The notes below the pieces were generated by a model that made no database searches, was not told the DNA's origin, and saw nothing but the letters and a program-made list of their open reading frames with translations. A stretch of 64,000 nt of DNA from positions 72,230,857 to 72,294,856 of the forward strand of contig JBANSL010000017.1 in the NCBI GenBank assembly GCA_037127255.1. Direction: 5' to 3'. The translations under genes were made by a program, and so were the position numbers. Below, piece by piece: positions 45,625 to 55,371 of the stretch (positions within the stretch are counted from its first letter, which is position 1; each line of letters begins with the position of its first letter). Source of the stretch: Persicaria tinctoria (lineage: Eukaryota; Streptophyta; Magnoliopsida; Caryophyllales; Polygonaceae).

Positions 45625-47425
45625 CTCTTCTCCCCCAACTCAGAACAGAGAGACTGAACGGCGACGATGGAAAACGGAGGTAAGCCACGAAACCCAGGCT
45701 CCGGCGGCCATTCCTCCCCAACCCAAGACTCGCTCACTCTGACCGACATCCAATTCCGACCCCAACCCAGGCAAAGAGAGCTAAACGCGAGTGAAGGAGA
45801 GGGAGAATTAGAGAGATTACCGAGGTGTCTCTGAGAGGAAACCTCCGGCTCCGACGCGGTTCCGACTGCGATAGCTCGAGAGAATGCGGCTCGAGGGCCT
45901 AGGAAGGAACATAGGTGAGCGAGGAGACAGTTTGGAGGAGATTCAAGGCAGAATCGGGTTTAAAATACAACGAACCTCGATCGGAACAGGGCTGTAGTGG
46001 CTTGGTTTTTGGGATCCGGCGGACGACGGCTCGTCTCCTTCTCCGGCGTTTCCAAGCTTCTTGGAGTGGAGGAACTTGGGGACGCTGGTGGTGGTTCGCT
46101 CGTAGTGGACAAGGCTTCTTCCCCTCTTCTTCTCCTCACGGCAATCAGGCAACCCAGGGTGCTTGCTCTCGGCTCCGGTAGCGACGACGAAGAGGAGAAT
46201 GGAGAGGCTGCTGGTGGCTTGAAACCGGACGGAAAGAGTGGCTTGGTGGCTCGGAAACCAGAATGATAGAAGGGAGCTCTGAAGGAGCGGCCATGGGAGC
46301 TCCTGTCCGTTTCTTGTTCAGATCTAAAATAAGAGGGGAAAAGAGAGTGAAGGAGATGGAAAAGGTGTGAGGATAAGAATGAAAGTTGGGTTTTGATGAA
46401 TGTGGAAATGGACAATTGTCTGAGACTGCAGGACGATTTGTGTGCAGTTGGTGGGTGTGGTGGCTTGTTGCACAATATGAAGAAGAAGACAAAGGAGGTG
46501 CAGCTGGCCAGCTGGGTTGGTAACGAGAGAGATGGAGAGAGAGAGGGAAGAAAAAAGGGGAAAAGAAAAAGGAAAAAGAAATAGAAAAGAAAATGGTCCT
46601 AAAAGATATTTAAATACCCGAATAAAATACCTCGAAACCTGCTTTCTCGACCTTAACCCGACTCAAAAGATAAAAAGCTTAAAACTTCAAATTCAAATCG
46701 AATTCGCGAACTGAACCAAATAATAAAATTATATTATACTTTCAAATTTTAGCAAGCGAAAGCGAAAATAAATCTGAATGAAAGTCCATTTAAAATAATT
46801 ATATGCCGGAATTCATTTTAAGAGATTTTAGTTAACCCGATTTAAATTCATATTTAATTTCTATTTCCGAGAATTAGAATTTAAAAATCCGGGTCTTTAC
46901 AGAGTAGGACTAAAACCGAGTATGTTCAGTTTAGTTTTGGAGAGGGCAGGGACACATGTATTTCAGTTTTATTGGGGTAAGATCTAGTCCTTAGAAAAGA
47001 GTTTTTCAAGTGCCTTGGCTAGTATGTTCAAAGCGATGGTGGTATCGATAGGGATATTGATCACCGAGTCCAGGCAGGGTGGTTTAGATGGAGAAGAGCG
47101 TCGGAAGTGTTATGTGATAGGAAAGTTCCGGCAAAACTGAAAGAGAAATTCTACAAGATGGTTGTTAGACCGACCGTACTGTATGACTTTGAGTGTTGGC
47201 CTACAACTAAAGCTCAAGAACATAAGCTTTCAATGGATGAGATGAGAATGTTGTGTTGGATGTGTGGGCACACGAGACTTTAGCGAAATCATAAACAAAG
47301 GCGTAAGGACCAAGGTTGGAGTTGCGAGTATAGTGGACAAACTGCGGGAGTCCAGATTGCGTTGGTTTAGGCACGTGCGTAGGAGACCTTCTTCGGCTCC
47401 GGTTCGTAGGAGAACATGTTAAAAA

Positions 47426-48040
47426 AAACCTATGATACTATAAAAAAAAAGGGAAACTAACAAAAAACAAGTCCAAACTATGTGTTGTTGTGAACCAAAA
47501 TGTTATCGTTTTAAATTAAAACATTGTCGTTTTAAACAAAAAAATATTATTGTTTTGAACTAAAAAATATTGTTACTAACTAAAACATTATCGTTTAAAC
47601 TAAAACATAATAGTTTCGACCCATTAAAGTAAAGAAAAAAATTTGTTAAAGAGAAATTGAACAATTTGTACAAAATTTCGGCCTTCTTTTTAATAAATTT
47701 ATTACTTTATCGAGGCAAATTAATAGATTAAATAGACGGAATCAGATATCATATATCAACGATATTTAGATCTCGATAACAAAGGGAACTTTGAACCCAA
47801 ACCCTAATTAATTCATACCATATTAATTTCATGCAAACACACATAAGACTAACAACCATGTATCAAAATAAAGCTGAATTGCAATATTATTAATTATTTT
47901 ATTTTATTTTATTCCAGGAAGATTTGTTTGCTACTACAAATGAAAGCAATGCCTATACAAATACATTCCCAATCCAATTCAAAGCAACTAAATCATCTCT
48001 ATTTTTCTTGATACTTTCCCTTTTTTTTTCCTTTTTTTTT
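47426..48040. repeat. Degenerate ~24-bp tandem repeat and AT-rich DNA
   Basis: At about 47495-47615 the unit AAACATTATCGTTTTAAACTA recurs four to six times with changes. From 47640 the DNA is AT-rich and has no recognised gene. It is downstream of the small minus-strand gene and may include its 3'UTR near 47900-48040. Confidence 0.5.
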
Positions 48041-48735
48041 TCAGTTGTTGGATTTAATCGCCCTCGCCAGTCGCTTAATGTGCGTGAAACGCAGTCGTTT
48101 AATGCCTCCTCCACCACCTTCACCTTCACCTTCACCTTCACCTGGAAACCAACACTGATCGTAAGTACTCAAAATGGTGCAATTTCAGCAGTTCCTATGG
48201 ACTCCGATCTCACCGTTTTCCGGTGGATTCGACTCCGCGGTTGAACGAGGAGTGTGCAGCAATCTAGCCAGCTGCCTTATTTGGTGCATCCTCAACCTCG
48301 TCGGCCTATTCGTCGCTCTTCCTTCGACACCTGCGCGCACCGTTTCATCCGAAATCAATAAAGATCGAAACTTTTTGTGTGTATATTGATGATTACGTAC
48401 TGACCTTCGATTGCGGATTCCGATTTCTCGAGGATTCCTTGTGCGGCAAAGGGGAGAGAATCAGCGGTGCTGAAAACGGCGAGATTGAGAGCGTTTTCGC
48501 GCGATGCAGCGGGGGTGAGATTCGGCGACTGCGAGGCGTTGCCGAGCTTGGAGTTCTCGGCCCTGATTCGGCGGAGCTGGTAGTTCCTCCTCCGCCGCGC
48601 CAGGTGCCGCTCGCGCTGCTCCTGGCTCATATTCTGGCGCCTCTGCCGGTCCCTCAGGCGCCGCCTCTCCCGCTCCCTCTCTCTCTGGATCGATCTCAAA
48701 TCCGACGTCGTTTCGCCCCCCACATTCGACTCCAT
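48041..48735 (-). CDS. Small Arg-rich conserved plant protein of unknown function, two exons
   Basis: Exon 1 is 48735-48405 (from MESNVGGETTSDLRS to ...SAIEG), ending at TCGAAG|GTCAGT. Exon 2 is 48141-48041, after TTTCCAG, and is too short to stand out alone. The splice (263-bp intron) keeps frame and gives about 143 residues. The core RERERERRRLRDRQRRQNMS, then EQRERHLARRRRNYQLRR, looks like a charged helix and, from memory, recurs in small uncharacterised plant proteins. The C-terminus is acidic Gly/Glu repeats, then IKRLRFTHIKRLARAIKS, again basic. The basic clusters suggest nuclear or nucleic-acid contact, but I know no function. An upstream in-frame Met at 48780 would add 15 residues; I prefer 48735 because MES begins the conserved part. 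The overlapping plus-strand frame 48379-48849 is a shadow. Confidence 0.68.
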
Positions 48736-49194
48736 TTCTGCATGCCCGCGCCTCGCCAATGCGATCAGACTGTGAATCACGATTTGATTCTCTGCGATCG
48801 ATCGGGCGAATTAGGGTTCGAACCTAAAGGGGGAATGCAGGGGATTTAATTCAATTACGTGCCTGGGAGATCATCGCTGATTTCCGATCGTCGAACTGTG
48901 AATCGGAGAGGGGGGATATTGAGAGGGGATCGATTAAGTTGAGAAGGAGGTGGTGAATTGATGGGGTGTGTTTGTTTTGGTGTGCTTCGTTCTCGACCGT
49001 TTCGATCGAAGCTCAAAGACGTCTCCTTTTTTCCGATCTTCGGCCTGGTTTTCTGCGTGTGGTTTTCGGGCACTTTGAATTCACACAACACGTGGGGTGG
49101 AGACGATAGCGTGAACTGTAAACCTATTTCATTGGTCTGTGATTTGGGCCGAGGCCCATTTACAGTCAAGGCCCAATAAGAGGTTATTGGCAAG
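48736..49194 (-). promoter_or_regulatory. Leader and promoter region of the small Arg-rich gene
   Basis: GC-richer DNA upstream of the start on the minus strand, with no TE signature. Frames on both strands (48855-49193, 48958-49179) lack domains. No precise start site can be named. Confidence 0.35.
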
Positions 49195-49512
49195 TAGGGG
49201 TGTTATGTGAACACGAGTAGCTCGAATTCGACTCGTATTCGCTCGATAAAAACCCAGCTTGAGCTCGTTTATTTTCTAAATAAGCCGAGTATGAACACAT
49301 TTTAAAGCTCGGTCCAAAGCTCGACTCGTTCGAATTAAGCTTAAATAGCTTGAATTTTATAGAATTTCTAAAATCTCATATAATTTACTGTATAAATGGC
49401 AAGTAGAACTGCTTAAACCTCGAAAAAAGCTTGGTTCGAGCTCGTTCATATCCTAAATGAACTGAATATGAACAAGCAATACTCGGCTCGTTCGGCTCGA
49501 ATAACAACCCTA
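49195..49512. mobile_element. hAT-like MITE
   Basis: A 318-bp element with ends TAGGGGTGTTA and, inverted, TAGGGTTGTTA. The flanks TTGGCAAG (49187-49194) and TTAACAAG (49513-49520) match at 6 of 8 bases, as for a decayed 8-bp hAT duplication. The interior is rich in alternating CTCG and CGAG words in inverted orientation, typical of hAT subterminal motifs. Confidence 0.8.
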
Positions 49513-50673
49513 TTAACAAGATAATTTCTACTAAATTGGACATTAAATTATTTTTATATTCAATCTGTTCAACCGATTGTTATTTAAATTTTTTGATCCT
49601 AAAAACACACTAAACTCATTGAAATTTATCAAGGGTTAAATTGATATGGTTACTCAATTATTGATGATTTTCCAACTCTTTTCGATAACTCTAATGGGAT
49701 TTTCGGTTACAAGATGAATCAAAACTAATATCAAATTAATGCGTTGAACTAAATTAGTAAGTTCGGTTCAATAGAACGAGCTAAATAAGTAAGCTCGGCT
49801 AATGGTATCGAGGTTAAACAATAGGATCTGTTGATATAGTCGAGATTAAGTAATTAGCTCGTACCAGGGTTTCGCTTGTGAGTGGGAGGGTCAACCCCTA
49901 AATGGGTCATACAGTACCCGATCCAGATGTAGAGCGACTGGGTCGATCGAACTGGACTAAGATAAAAAAAAAAAGAAGCTTGTACCAGGTTTCGAAATTA
50001 CAAATGCACTTGGGTTTCGGCGTCACTTCGGCCAAATTCGATGAGGTTACATCGTCACCTTGGCCAGATCTGAGGAAAGAGTTCGAAAACATAACCCCAA
50101 AGCTTGGCAAGCACACTGCCCTCGCCTCTTCTTCCGCAAAAGAGCTCAAACCCCCTCCCGAAGAGTCCTGCCCTTCAATTTCCGAAGAACGACATTCGTT
50201 GCAATCATCAAACCCCTTGTCGAGAGTCGACTAGTCCTCATGTCAAAGGAGATTTGGGCAGGGAAGCACCAGGTCTTGATTCGATTAGGGTTCCGACAAA
50301 GATGAATGCCCGAGAATTCGAGTCCAATTGAAGAAGACCCTTACGAATTCCCGATTCAAGTTTCCAACCGTGTCAGGATCTCGAGTATCATACAAAATGA
50401 ATGAACACGAGCACGAAAAAATTCCGGCCATAAGGACATAAGACAACCAAAACAATACGAAACGAAAAGGCGTAAATTACGACTACTTATAGCATTACAG
50501 GAGTACTACAAGTGATCACTGAACTCGACAAGATAATCCGAACCAGCGCGAACTGCAATCCCCCAATCCGAATAAAAAAAAAATCGTCAGCTCTTACGAA
50601 TTCCCGAGTTCAGTGTCCTAGTTAACCTACTTCGCGGTTTTAACAACACCACCATCACAACACTACGAATGCC
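49513..50673. other. Intergenic, one unassigned open frame
   Basis: The plus frame 49902-50234 (110 residues, MGHTVPDPDVERLGRSNW, then FDEVTSSPWPDLRKEFENIT and KLGKHTALASSSAKELKPPP) has a protein-like composition, but I do not recognise it. It has no homologous neighbour and could be a captured or retroposed gene piece. The minus strand from about 50400 to 50885 would be the 3'UTR of the GRAS gene. Confidence 0.35.
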
Positions 50674-50760
50674 CAATGCTCTAAAATTCGGTCTAGGCGG
50701 CACTTAGGCGCTAGGTGGCCCCTATCGTCTAAGACCCGCCTAGCGTTTTTTAGAACACTG
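50674..50760. mobile_element. Tiny MITE with GCCTAGGCGG-type core
   Basis: An 87-bp near-palindrome. The ends CAATGCTCTAAAA and, inverted, CAGTGTTCTAAAA pair, and the core has CTAGGCGG and CCGCCTAG words. No flanking duplication was found. It probably lies in the GRAS 3'UTR or just beyond. Confidence 0.6.
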
Positions 50761-50885
50761 ACATTATTACACTAATTCACAAGTAAAGACATGTACAAGC
50801 AGAGAATCCGACAAGAACTAGACCTAAGCGTCATGGATCGATGCTTCCGAATGCAGGCTAAAGATCATTAGAGCGACAAATAAGG

Positions 50886-52514
50886 TTACCTCCAAGCGGA
50901 ACAAGTCGAGAGAAAACGGTGCTTCCATCCGAGATAGAGTGAACCATCCGACTCCTTGAGCATAAAGTTGTGATGGAAACCCTTCAACAGTTCCGATACG
51001 CCTTTGTGTACTGATGAGCTTAGAGGGCATTGAACGAATCCGGCCATGGAAAGCCTAGCCTTCCACTTGCCCATGAGCTCGTGCCTCTCGACCCTCTCTG
51101 GGCCTTCGCAGGCAACCATGTTCACAATGTCGCGTGCCAGACAGTGCTGCTCAGCGTTGATCCTCTGCCTGTCGGTTCTTTCACGAGCCACGTCGATAGA
51201 CTCGAACATTGCAGTGTAGTAGTCCAAGGTCTCAATGAACCTCATGAAGAAGGGTGTCGTGTTGGTGTTGGACTCCTGCTCGATCAGCGTCACCACTTTG
51301 GGCGAGAGGCCCTTGATCAGCCGCAGCAGCCGGTCTCGGTGGTTCTCGGTGCTCACGCTCTCGTCAGGCATGTGGTGGAGCATGTAAGGGAATGTCACGG
51401 CTATGGCTTCCCCCGGGATGGTTACAAGGTCTTCCCGTCTGACCTGGCAACCCGACATGGATGCAGCATGGAACTCGAATGGAACCCCACAAGAAGCGGC
51501 AAACTGGGCGAGATTCTTCCCCACGATTTCTAGGCCTCCTCCTCGGGCATGAGCAGAGTTGGAATCGTCAATGCCGGTTATACGAAGAAAAGGCGGCCCT
51601 CCAGGCCGCTTGGAGACGGACTGAATGAAGGGAATCCATTGGGATCCCATCGCTATCTGGAAGTCGATGATGTGGATCCGAGCCTCATTCTCCATTGCTT
51701 CATTGATGATGATGTTCGACGAAGTGTATGCAAATGGGTAGTAAGGGCAGATCTGATAGAGTATATGCATATAAGTCAGGAGTTCCGAGCCAGTCGGAGG
51801 ATCACACCTCAGCTTCTTATAGATGTTGAAGCCAGAGAACTCGAGCCTCGCCCTTAGACCTTCCAGCATATAGGCCGACAAACGCTCAATCGGTGAGCCT
51901 GAGATGGACACCAACTTCCCCAAGGTATCCATCATGCTTCCAGCCGTCGCAAAATCCTCATTCGCCACCGCCTGAGCACATAGAATTAGCACTTGCCTCA
52001 AGTCCTGCCTCGGCTGGGTTACCCTTTTCCTCTCCCAGCTCAAAGAGCTCGCTTCGTGGGCCCCGCCTCCTTCCATGTTGTACAGGCAAACGTGGGCGTC
52101 CATAGCAGATTCGGGCCCAAGCAAAGACAGTTCTAGTTCTCTAAGCTTGGTCCTCAACTGATGATCGTCGTCGACAACAGAGGACCCGCTGGCAGGTGAG
52201 CCACTAGTGTGTTCAGAAGAGTGGTCCGGGTCAGAGACGTACGAGTGAGACCTCTGAGGAGAAAAGGTACTTCTGTTAGAAGTGGTGCTGAGTGCTGGAG
52301 AACCATAGATGTTACAAACTGTGGGGGCGGGGGCGGAATCCAGTGTAAAGTACCCGTCATTGTAACCAGCGAAAGATAACTCTTTTCCGGAGCTCAGATT
52401 GTTGTCAAGTATCTCGAACTGGGGAAGTAAATGAGGCGGTATTTGTGGAGCCGGGTGGTGGTGGTACAATCCGTGGACTCCACCCGAACCCTGGTGCCCC
52501 TGAGACGTTTGCAT
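50886..52514 (-). CDS. GRAS transcription factor, PAT1 subfamily (SCL13/PAT1-like)
   Basis: 542 residues in one coding exon. The N-terminus (about 1-165) is low in complexity, His/Pro- and Ser-rich, and ends in LRELELSLLGPES, typical of the PAT1 branch. The GRAS domain follows. The first leucine-rich region starts DLRQVLILCAQAVANEDFAT (171-190). The VHIID motif is IHIIDFQ (280-286). The PFYRE region is near AVTFPYMLHHMPDESVS and VVTLIEQESNTNTTPFF. The SAW motif is LGWKHRFLSTCSAW, ending at the stop. All parts are present and the length is normal for the family. PAT1-type GRAS proteins act in phytochrome and stress signalling as transcriptional co-regulators. The start MQTSQ matches the usual start of SCL13-like proteins. 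A leader intron lies upstream. Confidence 0.95.
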   Translation of the reverse strand: MQTSQGHQGSGGVHGLYHHHPAPQIPPHLLPQFEILDNNLSSGKELSFAGYNDGYFTLDSAPAPTVCNIYGSPALSTTSNRSTFSPQRSHSYVSDPDHSSEHTSGSPASGSSVVDDDHQLRTKLRELELSLLGPESAMDAHVCLYNMEGGGAHEASSLSWERKRVTQPRQDLRQVLILCAQAVANEDFATAGSMMDTLGKLVSISGSPIERLSAYMLEGLRARLEFSGFNIYKKLRCDPPTGSELLTYMHILYQICPYYPFAYTSSNIIINEAMENEARIHIIDFQIAMGSQWIPFIQSVSKRPGGPPFLRITGIDDSNSAHARGGGLEIVGKNLAQFAASCGVPFEFHAASMSGCQVRREDLVTIPGEAIAVTFPYMLHHMPDESVSTENHRDRLLRLIKGLSPKVVTLIEQESNTNTTPFFMRFIETLDYYTAMFESIDVARERTDRQRINAEQHCLARDIVNMVACEGPERVERHELMGKWKARLSMAGFVQCPLSSSVHKGVSELLKGFHHNFMLKESDGSLYLGWKHRFLSTCSAWR

Positions 52515-52627
52515 AGGGCAACCAAATGGGTGAAAAAGCTCAATTGCCTAAAAAATACTTCACAGCGAAAGGAGATTGGCGGTACTTCTCGCTCTAACAC
52601 AGATACCAGATGTTCATTCACGAAGAT

Positions 52628-53545
52628 CTGCAAGATGGAATGATGAGCAATTGATCAAGACAAGTTTCAGAAACAGTAAAACTGTGAACACTACTGAATG
52701 TCAATCAAAACAGCTTAAACAAGCAATCAAACTGATAGAGCAGAATCAACCAAATCGAGAATAAACAGGAGATACATGAGCAAGAGACATCCGATTAACT
52801 CAATGGAATTCAAGAAAAAGTCCCTCCTTGATCAGAAAGCGGAGTTCGTAGTCAGACTTGAAAATGTTCAATCATCCAAGAGGAAGTGAAAACAGAAAAA
52901 TTCAGAACCAAGCGAGTTAAATCTCATGATTCTCATCCATTTCTATCCTCAACAAATGAAAGATCATCTAAGATCAAACAAACTCTGTCATCAGCAAATT
53001 CTACCTCCTTTGCTGGATCTAAACTAAAGCCTTCCTATCGAAAACGACCCATAAACAATACTTAAAGCAGAGCGATTGATCAATGATTCCCCAGCTAAAG
53101 TGAGTATATTGGGGAAAAGGAGACAAATACAAACAATTCAAAATACATAAACGCGTTTTGCCTTTTAGAGTAAAAACTGCATCAGATGATGAAACTGTAT
53201 GAATTGTTGAGTTAAGACCAAAAAAAAGGGGCACTTCAAGATACCTGAAATAGTGTTAACCATACTCAACTCCATTAATTACTTATTAAATGCTCAATTA
53301 ATCAGAGTACTTAAAAAACAGCCACAGATCATGATCAAATTCAAGTACCCACCATGAATAGACCTAGAAGCTTCTTAGATGATGTGATTAAACTCATGTT
53401 TCACCTGGGCATGAACCAATTCACCCAATTTCACATTCAATCAAAACCCTAACACGAAACCCCCAATTCAAAAACCAAAACCCTAACAGACAGTGAAATT
53501 GAAAGGGGGTAAAGCTGGGGATGATCAATCATGAAATGAACATAC
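52628..53545 (-). other. 5'UTR intron of the GRAS gene
   Basis: On the minus strand the donor is AAGAG|GTATG (exon end at 53546) and the acceptor CATCTTGCAG|ATCTTCG (exon start at 52627), 113 bp before the start codon. The first, non-coding exon would lie at about 53546-53650. Long leader introns are typical of PAT1-branch GRAS genes. Confidence 0.6.
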
Positions 53546-53650
53546 CTCTTTTCAACTCTTAAAGAAGACCCTTCATCAGAAACCACCCAAAGAGGCAACG
53601 AAGATATCTTGGGGGAAAAATTGGGGAAGTAAAAAAAAATTGTGTGAAAT

Positions 53651-54255
53651 TGGGTATTTATAGAATGAGGTGGAGGAAGGGGGAGCTAATCAGATATGCC
53701 CTTGGAGATTAGAGATAATTACCAAGGGAGGATCTGAAAGGGACGTTCTAATTTGGTAGGAATACAAAATTGGTGGTGGGTGTTTTTTCGATTTGGAATT
53801 AATGGAGATCATCTTGTCTTTCCGGCTGATTTCCCTTTGACAGAGTGTGGGGTTGCTCTTTCGAAAATAAAAAAATTGAGGAAGATGATGAGGATAGCGT
53901 TACCGCGGTGTGGTGGACCAATGTATACAAGATACTACAACCGTGTTCTTAATCATACAAAGAACGTACTATATAGTAGACACTCCCACTTGATAGTTGA
54001 ATAATCAACAAAACATTAAAAGTCAAAATGAAGAAAATATTTTGTCAGTTAATTTTATTAAGAAAATATTTATGTTTTACTATTAAAAAAATGCCCTTTT
54101 AATTATTAAATGATTGTTGGTAGTAGTTTTTGATAAAATAAAAAAAATCATGGAATAAATAAGGCTAAATTATTATATTTGTTGATTTTTTTAAAAAAAT
54201 TATATATGAAGATAGAATAACATGTTTTGAGGAAGTGATATAGTACAAATTAACT
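53651..54255 (-). promoter_or_regulatory. GRAS promoter region
   Basis: Minus-strand upstream DNA. The string TATAAATACCC at about 53655-53665 (minus strand) looks like a TATA box just upstream of the leader exon. The plus-strand frame 53753-54004 has no recognisable domain. Confidence 0.45.
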
Positions 54256-55069
54256 AGGGGTGGGCACAAATCCCGCAAATCCCGATCCCGTCCCGGTCCC
54301 GTCCCGATCCCGTCCCGATCCCGGTGGGATTTAGGACAAAATAGCGAATCCCGTCCCGCAAAAATCATGCGGGACGAAACGCGGGACGATCCCGGTGGGA
54401 TCCCGCAAATCCCGTCCCGTCCCGCATATTATAATAATAATAATAATAATTTTTATAATAATAATAATATTATTATAATATTATAGAATAATAATAATAT
54501 ATTATTAGTATTATTATTTTGAGCATATATTATAATTATAATTATAATCATAATCTTTCATTTATAATAATAATAATATTTGTTTATAATAATAATATTA
54601 TTATTATCTGCGCAAATATTATTTATAATTATAATAATAATTGATTATAATAATAATATTATTATATAATAATATAATTTAATTTATTAATAACATTACT
54701 TTATAATAAAATTATTATTATTATATTATTATTATATCATATTATATTTTTTTCTTGTAAAGTATAATTATTTTATAATAATAAAAATAAAAATAAGTAA
54801 TAATAATAATAATAATAATTTTTTAATTATAACGTGGCATTATTATTATTATTATTATTATTATACCCATTTAGAGCTACAAGAGCCAAATAGTTAAATA
54901 CGATATTCTTCCCAACTATCAATCGGTAATGAGACAATATTTGGTGAATCTCGTCTCAATCCCTTTCCTTCCTGATCTAGTAAGATAATGTAGCCAAATA
55001 TGTTGAACATTATAATTAATTATACTATCATTGTATGAATTAATAATAGTATTATAATATTAATATTTA

Positions 55070-55100
<31 letters not shown>

Positions 55101-55371
55101 GAATAATATAGTTGAGAAGAATACCGTATTCAACATATTATACAAATTAATAAATTATGAAAGCATTTTTCACCTTGCAAATTTATATAATATTTTATTA
55201 TTTTTATTTGCGGGACAAGGCTTGTCCCGTCCCGATCCCGTCGCGTCCAGACACCATCCCGTCCCGAAAAAAAAGTGTCAATCCCGTCCCGATCCCGTCC
55301 CGTAAAAATTTCGCGGGATGAGTCCCGTTCCGGCTCAATCCCGTCCCGTCCCGTCCCGTGCCCACCCCTAA
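54256..55371. mobile_element. hAT-like MITE with CCCGTCCCGAT subterminal repeats
   Basis: 1,116 bp between AATTAACT duplications (54248-54255, 55372-55379). Ends AGGGGTGGGCAC and GTGCCCACCCCT are perfect inverted repeats. About 150 bp at each end consist of CCCGTCCCGAT words in opposite orientation. The middle is a long (AAT)n-like, very AT-rich tract. The element is non-coding. Ends, 8-bp duplication and repetitive subtermini fit the hAT superfamily. Confidence 0.85.

Larger units (their letters stand above)
33585..46901 (-). mobile_element. Solo LTR of a Ty3/gypsy element, split by a younger one
   Basis: Outer ends TGTAACGACC and GGGTCTTTACA are flanked by GAGTA at 33580-33584 and 46902-46906. 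Without the inner element the unit is about 3.2 kb. It has TG...CA ends, no primer-binding site, no gag-pol frame and no second copy, so it is best read as a solo LTR. Read on the minus strand it begins TGTAAAGACC and ends GGGTCGTTACA, as the inner LTR does. They also share an internal block around GTGGCATTTTG/TTCCGCTTTTAT/CTAGGACAGGT (near 33760-33830 inverted, 37690-37765 direct). It is therefore a relative of the inner element in the opposite orientation. The minus-strand open frame at 45960-46475 lies in this LTR and has no known domain. Confidence 0.78.
33355..47425 (+). pseudogene. LINE (RTE-like) reverse transcriptase split by nested LTR elements
   Basis: The left part (33355-33584) encodes VGLHQDSALSPFLYTLVTN and, after a frameshift, [16 protein letters not shown] and [16 protein letters not shown], with the catalytic FADD. 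The right part (from 46907) continues in the same frame across one copy of the 5-bp duplication: RTKTEYVQFSFG. It then has, with breaks, KFRQN-like, WMCGHTRDF-like, KGVRTKVGVASIVDKLRESR and LRWFRHVRRR. The order matches plant RTE-type LINE reverse transcriptases. The 5' and 3' parts of the ORF are missing and several frameshifts and stops are present. The clean rejoin proves the LTR insertion came later. Confidence 0.82.

Noticed and set aside
45960..46475. 171-residue minus-strand frame rich in Ser and Pro
   Set aside because: It lies inside the solo LTR. Overlapping frames on the plus strand look equally good, and there is no domain.
48379..48849. 156-residue plus-strand frame
   Set aside because: It is antisense to the small Arg-rich gene. 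The minus strand has consistent splice sites and a familiar protein core.
51030..51857. Plus-strand frames of 167 and 102 residues
   Set aside because: They are antisense shadows of the GRAS coding exon, with no domain of their own.
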